Origin: Pseudoscleropodium purum
Taxonomy: Eukaryota > Streptophyta > Bryopsida > Hypnales > Brachytheciaceae
Assembly: GCA_963969395.1 (NCBI GenBank)
Contig: OZ017797.1
Location: 7,254,001 to 7,318,000 of the forward strand
Direction: 5' to 3'
DNA: 64,000 nt
A program made the position numbers and the translations under genes. Every line of letters begins with the position of its first letter. The first letter of the stretch is position 1. This document shows, piece after piece, positions 24,561-36,529 of the stretch. The notes beneath the pieces were generated by a model. It saw only the letters and a program-made list of their open reading frames with translations, was not told where the DNA came from and ran no database searches.

Positions 24561-26315
24561 AAGCGCACGCATTAATGCTTAATATCTTTCCAATGAACGA
24601 CCCTTGCATATTGTTTGCATCAGCCCAATGTGAGGAGAGGAGTTGACAGTTGTTCCAGACACGCAGCACGGACTGTGCATGCATTCTAATGGATCTGGTG
24701 ACCAGGCCACAACGTGGGCTTCCTTATACCCTGCTCCCTGGAAACTTACCACGTCTCCCGACTCTTCTGTTGCCACACACGACTGGTTGACTGCCACCCT
24801 GATTGCCATAGCCAGCAGCATTCCCAAATCCCAAATCCTTCGGTATCCAGCAACCAACTAAGGCTGGCCTAAGGGAGCCGACCCATTTCCAACCGCTTAA
24901 GCAATTACGGGGTAAGTCAGGAGTGCGGATTTCCTGAGTGCAGAAATTTTCCATGACGTAGAAATAGGGTTCGGAAGGATAATAGAATTTTTTAGAATTT
25001 TTTAACTCAAAATATAACTACAATAAAGTTTTTAGGTGACTTGTACTATATGACTTGTATTGGTCATATAGACTTTTTTGTTTTTAACCATGGGTTGATT
25101 GCAATATTGAGAGCTTGACAACCAATGATAATGTGTCACAACTACTTCAAGAACTACATCACAATTTCACAAAAAGAGATCAATCTATAGGTTGGAAATG
25201 GAGGTGATTAAAAATGGGTTGGCCCTATAGCTATAAATTTTTTTTTAATAAGATCCTACTTCATCCTTAGACAACAGAAAAGAACTATTTAGGACAACAC
25301 TAAAATTAGCAAACAAAATGATGAAAAGCAAAATTGGGCATGCCAATTTTGCTTAAGTTAGGATATATGCACTAAGAGAGGTTTATGCATTAAAGAGTTC
25401 ACTAGAACACATATCTCTCTATCTTGACTGCATGCACATGTCACCTGTTCTTTGCTAACTCTATTATGTATTATGAGATGTTGCACTAAGAAAGATTCTA
25501 CCTATATTTCAAATATGCCCCGGACTTATTAGTATTGTAAGACTCAAGAAATTAATAATTGTTTTAGCTACTTATTAATTCTCAATAAGAAACACTGTTT
25601 CAAAGCAACACCCATACATCCACAAGCAAAAGAGGAATATTGTATTGTCTTGGACCTTAGACTTGAACTTAGTCAAGTTTGTTACATGTTAGAACTACAA
25701 TAATGTTAGCATGCAAGCCTAGAATGGTAAGCTTATAAACCTCGAGTACAAAGCCTATGAGACTTGAGTCCCCTAAATTGAACTTATTTGTGATTGAAAA
25801 TTTATTTTACATAAAAAACTAAAGGAAAAATTTTAAATAGAAAAAATTTGAGATAAATGTTGAGGCCTATAACCATGAATTTAGTTGTCACTCTATGACC
25901 ATAGGAATTTTAAATTTTTTTTAAATTTTTTTTTGAATTTTCAATTACTATTGTCACAGGAAGAATTTCATGAAATTTCTATATATGAGAATACTTAGTT
26001 TGCCCACTACAATATAAATAATTGAGCAACTAGAAAAATCCATTACAACACAAAAAAATACCTTCATTACATAATACTCACAAAATAGAGACTAAAAAAT
26101 CATTATACACTTCTATAACTAAACCTACTCTTGTCATTTAGCTCTAAAGGTAGAAACAATGCTTGATGGCATAATATAGTGTATAGTGACACTTTTGTAT
26201 CACTAAACATTGAGATTTTAAAATTTATGATCTTAAAATCTTAAAGTTTTCATTTGCGACTTCCCTTCTTCCTCTTCCTTCTTATAATTTTCAGAATCTA
26301 ACATAGTGCCAATCA

Positions 26316-26640
26316 ATGTGGGATAAACCGTCTTGTATCTGTATCCGGTATTGTATTTGTATCCAATATAGTATTCATATTTGGTACTATATTTGTATCC
26401 AATATTGTATTCATATTTGGTACTATATTTGTATCCAATATTGTATTCATATCCGGTGCACATATTTAGTATTCACTTCATATCCGTATGACTGTATCCG
26501 ATATTGTCTATGTATTTGATTCTTGTATTCAATATTGATCTTGTATCTGTATCTAATTCCTATAGTCAGTATTCATCTCGTATCCGTATCTAGTATTGTG
26601 TACATATCTAGTATTCATTTTGTATTTCATATTTGGACGG
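26316..26640. repeat. Degenerate TAT-rich tandem array
   Basis: Short units such as TTGTATCC, GTATTCATAT and TTGTATCCAATA alternate for about 320 bp. A higher-order period of about 38 bp is clearest between 26370 and 26450. Open frames on both strands encode repeats of YKYNTGY- or IQYCIHI-like peptides, which reflects the array and not a gene. Confidence 0.8.
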
Positions 26641-27961
26641 CTCAAATTAAATATTACAAGATCGACTGCTTGTGATTTTTGAAAAATCAACTACAATTTT
26701 GAGAGTAAGCATTTTTTAAATTAAAAAATCAACTTGTAAATTTTTTAAGAGAAGGAGGGAGGGAACTAATACAAACTAGGGTAGTAAACCTCTTTTCAGT
26801 GGATAGTTAGTAGTCTCCTAAGATTCAAACTAGGTTACCATCAAACTAGAGTCTCAATTACCAACTTTTCATAAACACATTCCTATTCAGCTCCTGGTGG
26901 ACAAAGTAGCATTTTTTTTGGCAACAGAGTGTTTTTGGTCACCCATTTATGAATATAATTTTTTTTTAATTTTTTAATTTTCACACAATATGTGGTCAAA
27001 GGGTAACTTTAAGGCACAATGATTTTCATAATTTTTAACTATATGGTTAAAAAGTTATGAATAATAAGTAGTTTCTTTTGAGCATGGGTAGCTTGGAAAA
27101 ACTCACTTACAAAATAAAAATTTGAAATTGGTTTTCTAGATTTACATATATGTGAAAAGATTTTAATCATTCAATTTTGATTAATGAGATGTAACTAATA
27201 TACCACATAGTATATATTTGTAGAAAATACTACATTTAGTACAAAAATCTAATTCCAAGGAGTCAAAATTTACTAACCCTATCAAGCAAGTTTGAAAAAA
27301 AATATTTTCTTCTAACTTCAAACACAATTATCTTGAAATTTGTGATTTCAAAGTTCTTTAGATTTTCTTCACATATTCCAAATGTTTGTCTCTAATTTTT
27401 CAACATTTGGATTTTAAATTTACAAAAATCCTTAATTGCATAAGAAATCATCCAAAAATAACTAGAGTATTGCCAAATCACTTGATTAACCTCTTCACAT
27501 TGCAAAGTGATTTAGAATAAGCTAGATTCCATATTGGCTCCGAAAATTTTCAAGACTTAGCGGGGTGTGCTCATACTTGGTGTTAGGGGTGATGTTTGCA
27601 ATGTGAATTTAGTCCAAAAATACATCTAAATTCATTCCTAAGACCCTCAGTAACAATACTCTTTAACAACAAAGACTTGCTCTAAGAGGACTTCAAGTCT
27701 TTAGGAAAGAAAATAAATTTTTTTAATTAACTTCAAATGGTATAATCTTTGAATCCTGTAAAAATCATCATGAGTATACTTATAAAAATTTAAGACCGTT
27801 TGACCATTTTCCCTATACTTCACTAAAATAGTTTACTACACTTTTGTCTAGTTGAAATTTCAAAAAATGTATTTTTGTTTCCAAATTTTTTCAATGTACT
27901 TAAAAAATAGCAATTTTTAATAGTTTCTATTGAAAAACGTCCCTGGTCATTCACTGATTAA

Positions 27962-28888
27962 CTCCTAATGGACCTGTCTATTGTTCCTTCAGGGGACAAA
28001 TGACATTTCGGGCACGTACCTATAGGCTGAAACTTTTTTCTGATTTTTTGAAAAAAAATTTGAAGATAGAAAAATTGATTAGCTTTGTGGGAATAATATT
28101 TCTTTTAATCGGAGTTCAAGAGTAAAAGTTATATCCAAATAAGCTCAAAACAAGGGATGGTAGGCAGCAAAAAAAATTCAAATATTTTAAGTTTTTGTTT
28201 TAAATTTATTTTTCTTTATAGATTATATTTTTGTGTACATGGAAAGCTTTGAATTATTCCATTTAGATTTTTTTATGAGAAAGTTATATATAATCTTGTT
28301 TTTCACATAATTAGAGCATCTTTTAAAAAAAATAACTTGTAAAATTCATTTCTGAATATAATTTTTCCAATTTATCCAAAAGAAAATTCCACATGGTTTA
28401 TCTTGCTTTTTAGAATAATCTCACCATTGCAATTAATGTATTTTAATTTCTTTTTAGAGATATTAATAATTTAGATTTTCCGTCTATCTTGCACCCACTT
28501 ATATTTAACAATTTTTTAAAGAATAAAAATTAAGCTTTTTTGAATTGTTTATTTTTTCTATAGAATCTCAACTCAATTCTATACCATAAAGATTTAAAGC
28601 TTAAATCTTTGAAGTGCAAAAAATTAAAGTTAAAAATGTTCAAAGTTAAAAAATGTAATCCCACATTGTGGTGAAAAATTTATTTTCTCATCTTTAAACA
28701 CAGATATCTTGCAATCTATGCACTCAAAAATTCTGAAATTTTTTCCGCACATTCTCATACTAATTAGGTGGAAGATCCTATGATTAGATGTGAAAAAAAA
28801 ATTAATTTTAACTTTTTTACATTTTGCTATAAAAATGGCAGTTTTGTGTGTTTTTTGGCAAGGGAAAAGGCCTTGGTCCTTTAAAAGG
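27962..28888. mobile_element. TTAA-flanked MITE, related to family B
   Basis: The left end CTCCTAATGGACC and right end GGTCCTTTAAAAGG are inverted repeats. TTAA lies on both sides (27958-27961 and 28889-28892). The right half shares phrases with elements at 41734-42652 and 45299-46460 (ATCTTGCAATCTATG..., AAAATGGCAGTTTTG). The segment just left of it, about 26890-27957, also resembles family B and may be a second, degraded copy abutting the same TTAA. Confidence 0.65.
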
Positions 28889-29000
28889 TTAAAAATTAAA
28901 TTAAATTACAGTGACACGACATGTTTAGGTAGTTCTAATTTTCCACCCTCACTATTAGGATAAATCCACCTAAGTTACACGGACTGAATGTCTGAGTACC

Positions 29001-30635
29001 CTTTTTAGTTGATCACTTGAAATTTCCCAATAAATTGTTAGAAATCAGGGAGTTAATTTCACAATGCTCCGCGAAACTGTCAACGACTACAGTCACTACT
29101 TTACCGAAAAAGATAGGACACACATTTGGACCTGGGGTGAAAAAGATCTGAGCAGAACACTGTTTCTTTAGAAAACTTTTCACCATTTCCTCACTGAAAA
29201 AGATTTGAAGAGTGAGCACTCTCAAGTCTAATGAAGAATGAAACAAGACTCGAAACAAAATAGCACCAGCAACTCTTGCTCAAATCAGTCAATATAATAA
29301 GGCTACAGTGTAATCTAATTTTTTACGCATTGCAGATCCCTGAAGTACTGATTGTAAGAAAATTTCAAACGGTAAGAGACCTACTGTAGGAGACGAGAAA
29401 CCTCCACATCGACAGATCATCAGTAGTGCTACAAAAAAAAAACCCAAACGAGAAAATACTAGGCAAGGCAATGAGGAGTGCTCTAGGTAATGGCAATGTC
29501 ATATTGAATGTGAAACAGTTACAAAGTGTGAGTGTTTACGGTACAACAGTGCAGGCCGGCACACATAAGATACATATACCTCCGGCACAATGTCTATCAC
29601 CAAGAAAAAATACATCCTTTCCCTCCACCATGGCCAGCAGAAAATTGGCATTTTGATACAACCTGGCTCTAGTTGCTCTCTCTCCCTTTCCCCGAGGGTA
29701 AAAAAGTACCTAACACAGTCGTCATGCGCCTTGGTATCACTGCAGCAGATTGCAATGGGTCGCACCTTTCCTCCTTCGTCCTCCTCCTCAAGTTGGACCC
29801 CAGTTTTCCAGTGGGGGATGATGTGACTGCCGAATATGCAGCAGAAGCACGCACTCCCATCCAGAATGCATGGAGCATTACTAACTACGTACATTTTCTG
29901 ATCTAATTTGGTGGTGTCCCGATTCCCTCCGATACTCCTCATATGACCAAAACGCGTCTCACAGTAACCCCTTTTTTTTTAAACCCATGTCAGTTTAAAG
30001 ACAGAGGGGGTGATGACCTGCAATAAGCCCACACCCTAGGTACGCTCTGCTCTTATTAAGAGTCATACATACCCTTCCCTTACCCCTCCCATCCTTCCTT
30101 CCTTGCTTCAACTGACGGAATGGTGATCCTGTACCAGTCGCCACAGCTTCTTCTTCTCTGGAGTCGATTGCAATACCTGCTCATCTGACAGCAACTGCAT
30201 GACTGCGGTTAACGAGTACCATGCTTTTGGTTTCGCAGGACTCTGTTGTACACGACCAAGAGCTGCCCCTCCTTGTAATCTCACCCAAAATACAGTTCGT
30301 CAGACAGTAGAGCCCCCTTTCCAAAACTTTTACCACCCTGCCACTATTGACCGCCATATTTTTGTACATCCGTTTATAAAGATACTAAATGGTTGATAAA
30401 CTGCACTCGCTGCGATGCTTTTATCAAATTGCATACCTCCTGTATGTGCATCAAAATCAGAGCTACTTATAAAAACTGATTCTTTTACGGTTCCGCCACT
30501 TTATATAAACCTTGCATAATGTAGTAACCCAACCGACCATGATGATCAAGAGCACATCCTGCACAAGGATCATTCAGAGGGATTGAAGTGTACAGAAAAG
30601 TAGCCACCGTGAGTCCCTCAACCTCTGCGGACTCA
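29001..30635 (-). other. 3' untranslated/downstream region of the Pumilio gene
   Basis: Composition is more GC-rich than the spacer to the left, and this stretch directly follows the stop codon of the Pumilio gene on the minus strand. Open frames here, including 29942-29499 on the minus strand (147 codons), show no domain I recognise and overlap others on both strands. I take it as 3' untranslated and flanking sequence. The polyadenylation site is not determined. Confidence 0.4.
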
Positions 30636-33600
30636 TCACTTCTTGATATTGGTGCGTGATAATATACGCTTGCCATAAGGACTGTTCCGAAGAGCTGGCA
30701 AGTAGGGCCGTATAGCATCCACCAAACCAGCATGCAACGGGCCCTGTATCCACAATGCAAAAGAAGCACTGTAAGACAGAGGTTGAACCAGGAGCAACGC
30801 TACAGCATGTACACCATTAAGGTAGCAGATGTACACAAAGCTCCTATGATCAAGAGACCTAATATGCCGGAGGAAAAGTAACAATAAAACATGAGCATCA
30901 CCTCCATGGACATGACCAAAGAGTCAGGAATAAAATGAGCCAGAGTAAGAATATACCTTGCACACTGACAGGGCAGACTGAATGACATAGTTCGCGTATT
31001 GATCTTGAAGTAACTGGCCTAGACGCGAGCTAGCAGTCAACTCCCGGACCAAGCGACCCCGATGTTCCTCCACGCCCAATTTAAGGCACTTCTCAACCAC
31101 GTTACTAGAAAACTTCTGCATAGCCAAGAAGGCATAATTCCCTTCGAGCCTAACCATTACCTCTGATGTGGCCCATCCCGTTTTCAGGTCAAGGATGTAC
31201 TGGACAACATAATTGCTGCAAGATTCAACGGAAGTTTGAGTACGTCAGACTTTCCTTGTTCCCAAGGTACATCTATTTACAGAGCCCAATGGTTGTATAA
31301 TTATGTGCTGCAGTGGATTACCATAACCAAAACACTCAATGACGTCAAACCACAAGTGAGGTATGGGGCACTGATCCCCTGTCTAGGCTACCAAGAGTCA
31401 CTCGGATGTAACGGATGAGACCGAGTATGCATGAGATTCAATAAGAAGAGCATGCACCGTGGACATTTACCAGAAATTAATTAAGCTTATAACAATGCCA
31501 AGCCACTTACCCATAGGGATCTTGTGAAAGGGCCAGGGCATTCGCTGCAATAACTGCAACAAGGCGTTGTTTCTGTGGAGCTGAAGCAAAATCTACGCAT
31601 CGCTGCATAACACAGCACCCATGGCGGTGCGTCGCTATCTCCACGCAATGCGCGGCAGCCGCATCAAAGATGAACTGTTCAAAGGAGATGGATAGATGAT
31701 TACTGACTATTTGACATTAAACGCGAAAACAAGAGAGGCTAGAAACTCCTCGCTTCAATGCAGCCTCGTACATACGAAAAAACAAAAGAAAAATTTCCAA
31801 ATTTCGCATAAATTGCGTTGTTGACCGAAATATCCATAACACCAGAACTAACCTGGCTGTCTTCGTGACTAAGCTTCTGTAAGCATCGCTGCACCACGTG
31901 ATTCCCGTTCAGATCTTTGATCAGCTCAACAACCCCTTCCGTCAAAGCTGTAATTACCATATTCACCTGCTCAGGGGACTTCAGAGTCTCTATTAACTTC
32001 TGCACAGCCCGGGTCCTGGGAAACAATAGAACAAAACAATCAGAGAAAGGGTAAAAGTCATACGGAAAACTAGAGAATAGCAAGTAAAATATATGCTTTA
32101 CGCAAGTTTCAGGACAGAATCACTGAGGAATCTTGCGTCACACGAAAAAAGCACTACAGAATCTCGTGCTGATCCACGTTGAATCCTACTGAGTGGAACG
32201 GCCCAACCACAGACTAATGCTTAATCTTCAAGAGGTCTAGTAAGGATTTCAGCCAGGGTATCAGTCAATATCACCCAAGCAACCCATTTTCAGCAACATC
32301 CAGCAACATCAGACATCACCAGGACGTTTAGAGTCAGGATTAAAATACAAACCCTAATTTAGACCTAAAACCCTAGCTAAAAACTGAGACTAAAACCCTA
32401 ATTGGCGTACCCGTGCATATTCAAGGATATCTTAACCAGCTCCCCATCCATGGTTACAACTCGCAAGATCTCCATCCGCTGCGATTCATCGCACACCTCC
32501 AGTAGCTTCTGTACCAGATAGTTTCCGAATGGGTCCTTCATCAGCTCTGTGATGTGACCAATGATCTCATGGAATATCTTCTGCACATCTTCAGGTCCAC
32601 CCTCATCAAACTTCTTCTGCAAAAACCTACAGCCATGCTGATCCTTGGCAATCAAATAAATACGACCCTCAACCTCCTCGAGCTTAGTATACTTGGGTTG
32701 CTGCTGTTGCAAATGATGGGCAACCGATAGTCTTGAATCGAACTCTAGATTCTCTTGGATAGCCCGATGAGCCTGCGGGTCTCCCATAAATGGAGAGGGT
32801 AAGTGAGTGGCGCCCAAAGCAATGTGTCCATTACTGTACCCATTCGAATGCCCATTGGACACTCCATCTCCTTTCCTTCGCAATCCTGTAGCAATCGACA
32901 ATGCGGGGGTCCCTCCGTTACTTGCACGGGGACTTCGCCTTTGAAGTATTTTCTCTGGGTATGCAGGCAGTCTTTCATCCCGAGACGCTGCAGCGGGTTG
33001 CCCAATTCGAGCAGCCTCTTTCAAGGTTGCCGAAGTCGCGTGACCTACTCTAGAACTAGCTCCGGATGGGGCATGCATGAAGGGACACATATCCCCCCGG
33101 CTGCAATAACCCTGGGTAAAATATCGGCAGATGCTCGGGGCGGCAGTAGTGCGTGGACTTTCCGAGGGCACCAAAGGCCAAAGGCCCTCTAACATATGCT
33201 GTTGCTGATGTTGTTGTTGTTGCTGCTGCTGCTGTTGCTGAAGCCGCAACTTCTGTACTATAGCTTGATTATGAATAGAGTTGATTGTGGGGGAAATACC
33301 CCCCCTACCATATGGGCCGGCAGTTTGCTGGCCTTGAAAACTCGCCAAAAGCTGCATATGATTTTGACGGTCCACTAACTGTTGCTGATGCTGCTGGAGA
33401 ATCAGGCGCTGCTTCCTCTTCTCATCTTCCATCTGCGCCTCCATTTGCAACTGAACTTGCTGTGCATACCTAAAAGCGGTCATTTGCGCCTGCGCTTGTG
33501 CTAGGGCATTGGATTGCCGCTGAGCCTCGTACAAGGATGAAAAGTCCTTGTCGTACAAAATTTGTTGCTGGGGGGAGGGCGAGAAGAAGTCCGTACCAGG

Positions 33601-34623
33601 TGCAGAGGCGGCTTGGCCGCGTGCTGCAGCGTGGACAGCTTCCAACACTTCGGATTGCTGCTGCTGCTGTTGCTCAAAGGGCGTCGTCCCAGCAGATCCG
33701 TAAGGCTCCCCACCCCTCGTCGCCGTGAACGTATTCAACCCTGGTGAACCCTGCCTCAACAACTTCTCCACGGCTTGAGAGGCCGTGAAATCTCCTATCC
33801 CGTTATACAAGCCATTCCCCAGCGCATCCATGGCTGAGGATGCCCTGGGAAACAGATCCATGGGAGGGGGTGATCTAGAGGTGAAAGTTTCCAGGGAAGC
33901 TCCAGGTCCTGCACCGAAACCCCCCGATCCTACACCGAAGGCATCATACATCCCATTGGCCTCAACAGGACCTTGACCATTGGAAATATTACCACCATTG
34001 AGTCCACCATTCACACCATGACTCACAGTCAAACTGTCAGCAGCTTCATCAGGAATCGTTTGCAATCCCCTGCCACCATTACCGTCAAAATTCAAATTTC
34101 CAAACGCGGAGGTCATCTTGGGCTCCCCAAACATTTGATTCGAAGACGAGTTTGCGAAATGGTGCACAGGCGAAGGCTCCCGCTGTTGCTGAAACATCAC
34201 CTGCTGCTGTTGCTTCTGATGCGCCTCGAGCTGGCGATGCTTCCGATGCCGCGTCCGAGGGCTGTCCAGCTGCAGTCCGGCGAGGCTGTACGAGAGCTGG
34301 CTGGCTTTGGGAGACAGCACGGGAAGGTCGTTGTACAAAGTCCGATTGTCCATCGGCGGAGGCAGTTTTTTCCCTCCCGAATACGACTTGTAGAAATCCT
34401 CGTACTGCTCGTCACAGCGAATGTCGATGAAGGGCTTCACAGGGATTTCGTCGGGGCGCAACCCGAACTCGTGGGCGTCCACGTTCTGTCCATACACACG
34501 CTGGAGCTCTTCCAAATGAGGAGGGGCTGAGGTTGCACGCGGAACCTCGTTGGGAGTATCGGGAGAGGTAGCCTGCGGAATTTCATGCAGGAGCTGCTCG
34601 AACTCCTCATCGTCTTGCTCCAT
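30636..34623 (-). CDS. Pumilio (PUF) RNA-binding protein with an added CCCH zinc finger
   Basis: This protein binds UGUA-containing mRNA 3' ends and controls translation or decay in the cytoplasm. Minus-strand exons 34623-32411, 32015-31853, 31674-31511, 31215-30957 and 30743-30636 join in phase to 968 residues. The N-terminus (DEEFEQLLHEIPQATS) matches the start motif of Arabidopsis APUM9-12-type proteins. It is followed by a long low-complexity region with several Gln tracts. A C-x7-C-x5-C-x3-H zinc finger (CRYFTQGYCSRGDMCPFMH) lies at residues 499-517. Eight PUF repeats run from about 650 to the end. Base-contacting triplets read, repeat 1 to 8, CR/Q, NY/Q, TR/Q, NH/Q, CC/Q, NY/Q, SN/E and NY/Q. 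By the known PUF code this predicts recognition of UGUANAUA-like RNA. The first exon is intronless through the zinc finger and repeats 1-2. The zinc finger is the unusual part. The gene looks intact. Confidence 0.95.
32349..32401 (-). promoter_or_regulatory. Cluster of telobox-like motifs at the start of Pumilio intron 1
   Basis: Three telobox-type motifs lie within 53 bp: AAACCCTAA (32349-32357), AAACCCTAG (32368-32376) and AAACCCTAA (32393-32401). The last is 8 bp from the exon-1 donor at 32410. On the transcribed strand they read TTAGGGTTT. Teloboxes are known plant transcriptional elements, often near transcription starts and in first introns. A role here is inference. Confidence 0.5.
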
Positions 34624-36180
34624 CGTAGTAAAGGTCGCGAATTTCCTAAGAGTCTAGCAAGGCTGTGTCGGTACTCCTTCTTACCGCCCACCCGGACTGA
34701 GGACCATCAACGGATACAAGATCACCCCTCGTAACGCTCACCTGAACAGACGGACACACAATCCAGGGTTATTAATATCATGACCAATTTCAGTGCTCCG
34801 AAATTCGAAATGCAACAACCCAAACCCGCGCATTTGATCACGAAAGCGCGTTACAAGCAAAGAGAATTCTCAGCTCAATCAAATCCGAAAAAGAATTATG
34901 TAACAGTAAAATCAAGAAGCTCCAAACCCGAGTACGTTACTGAAGAAAGCCAAGACAGGACCATCGAATCGCCTACTTCAACAATTCCCGAACGCAATTG
35001 CAAAACCAACAGCCTCCATCGCGATTGTCAACGCCCAACCAATCTAGCACATCGCCACCTCAAAGCGCAGCACACACCCACGCTACTCAACCCCTCCAAT
35101 ACCAAGCCCAAACCCTCATCGACCGATCCCCTCCCCAAGATCGCCTCTCTCCCCGATCACCTAAACCAAAACCTAGCCACCAATACCAGAATACCCAATA
35201 CGCCCCCACGCTCGGATCACCTCCACCGACCTCCAAACCCCGTCTCCCGGTCTCCAATCCCTTCCCCACTCACTCCCGCCCCATCAAACCTCCCAATCGA
35301 ACCCCCAAAACCCATCCCCCAACGCAAAACCAAACCCAAACGCAAACACAATCACCACACGCGTCTCACCTCGTGCAACACGCCGCTCATCAATCCGCCC
35401 GATCTCACCGTCCCTGAGTGTGCGAGCGAGCAAGCGCGTGCGTGCGTTCGCAAGCGACTGATTTGAAGTAAAGTGCGCAAGTCCGGTGCGTGCAGTCAGC
35501 CGCACCCCAAGTTGTTGTGTACGAAACAGAGCCCGCCGCCGCAGCAATAGCAGCAGCAGCAGCGACGACGACGCCCGAACATCTCCCGATTGCCAGCAGC
35601 AAAGCGTGTGTTTTTTCCCCGCAATCAACAACAACCCAAGCGGGGAACCATCAAGCCAGCCCAGTGCGAGGCCGATGACGACAACAGAGAGAAAAACCCA
35701 AAAACGGAACTAAGTTTAAGCTATACGGCGAGGGCAAGATGGAGGCTGGCTGCTAGGGAAGTGGCGATGGAGGCAAGGCGGCGGAGCAACAGAGAAGGGG
35801 GAGCCTTTTCTCCACAGCGGGCATGGCGACGACGGTGTTCTCTTCCGCTCTCTTTCTCATCAGGCCCAGGTTCCCCATTCACGTCTATACTACTGCCATG
35901 CCCGGGTGCGCTCTCGCCTCTCGCTCTCGGCTTCGTCATCGCGGCCGCGGGCACCCGGGCCGGGATACACCGCGGGACCCGGGCCGTAAATCTCGTTGCG
36001 CGACCGCCGTCGTGCCAAGTAGGTCAGGCAGCGACGAGGAGGGGGGGTAAATATAAAGTTACCCGGACGCGCGGGGTAAGTAAGCTCAAGTGAAGTGGGG
36101 TAAGTTAACTAGTAAGTAACTGAAGTGGTGAGTTCGAAATAGTAAGTGGGAGGGTCTCTCCCCCACCGGCCACCTTCCAC
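34624..36180 (-). other. GC-rich leader/promoter of the Pumilio gene
   Basis: This stretch is much richer in G and C than its surroundings and lies immediately upstream of the Pumilio ATG. Near 35520-35580 it holds CAG/CGA/GCC trinucleotide runs. Long open frames on the plus strand (for example 34780-35466) encode only Pro/Thr/Asn/His-rich low-complexity peptide and have no family match, so they are not called as genes. It probably contains the 5' untranslated exon(s), maybe an intron, and the core promoter. Confidence 0.5.
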
Positions 36181-36381
36181 GTGGTACTATCGCACCGTTT
36201 CGTTTGCTTCGTGGTCCGTCCCTTCGTCCGTCCGTCTGTACAGAAGTACTCCTCTGATGGGGGCCCCCTTTCAAAACGTGCCTTCAGTTGGGGCCTTGGG
36301 GGACCTTGGACCCTGGACCCTGACTGACATTGGAGGGGAAATATGATATGGAGCAGACAAATCAACTCAAAGGCCCCAAAT

Positions 36382-36421
36382 CAATGGATGGATGGATGGA
36401 TGGATGATGGATGGATGATTG
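36382..36421. repeat. (ATGG)n microsatellite
   Basis: This is a run of ATGG units with one interruption, directly beside the Pumilio promoter island. Confidence 0.85.
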
Positions 36422-36529
36422 TTGGAAGGGATGATTGTTTGTATGTTATGTCTGTAAGTTATGTGGGAGGAGTTGGACTTGGGGGTCCATTGTTGAATTG
36501 GAAAGCGGGACGTTAGATCATGCCCACGA

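Larger units (their letters stand above)
24561..29000. other. Gene-free spacer
   Basis: I see no gene here. The segment 24.60-25.00 kb is moderately GC-rich; part of it (about 24880-25000) recurs at 52510-52610, sharing CTTAAGCAATT and a GAAATAGGGTT/GAAATAGAGTT phrase, so the open frames at 24954-24579 on the minus strand are treated as repeat sequence. The rest is AT-rich and contains the array at 26316-26640 and one or two TTAA-flanked elements. Confidence 0.5.

Noticed and set aside
24579..24954. Overlapping open frames on both strands after the PAS-receiver gene
   Set aside because: Part of the stretch recurs at 52.5 kb as a dispersed repeat, and the peptides match no family known to me.
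26233..26519. Tyr- or Ile/Cys-rich repetitive peptides on both strands
   Set aside because: They are the translation of a TAT-rich tandem array.
26316..26640. Possible CRISPR-like array
   Set aside because: The units are short and contiguous, with no unique spacers, and the setting is a plant nuclear genome.
29499..29942. 147-codon open frame on the minus strand
   Set aside because: No recognisable domain, other frames also open, and it lies in the probable 3' region of the Pumilio gene.
33973..34530. 185-codon open frame on the plus strand opposite Pumilio exon 1
   Set aside because: It is the antisense shadow of GC- and CAG-rich coding sequence; it is Leu/Arg-rich with no domain.
34780..35466. 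228-codon open frame on the plus strand in the Pumilio leader
   Set aside because: It has low-complexity Pro/Thr/Asn/Lys composition, no family resemblance, and other open frames overlap it. It is best explained by stop-poor C/A-rich leader DNA.
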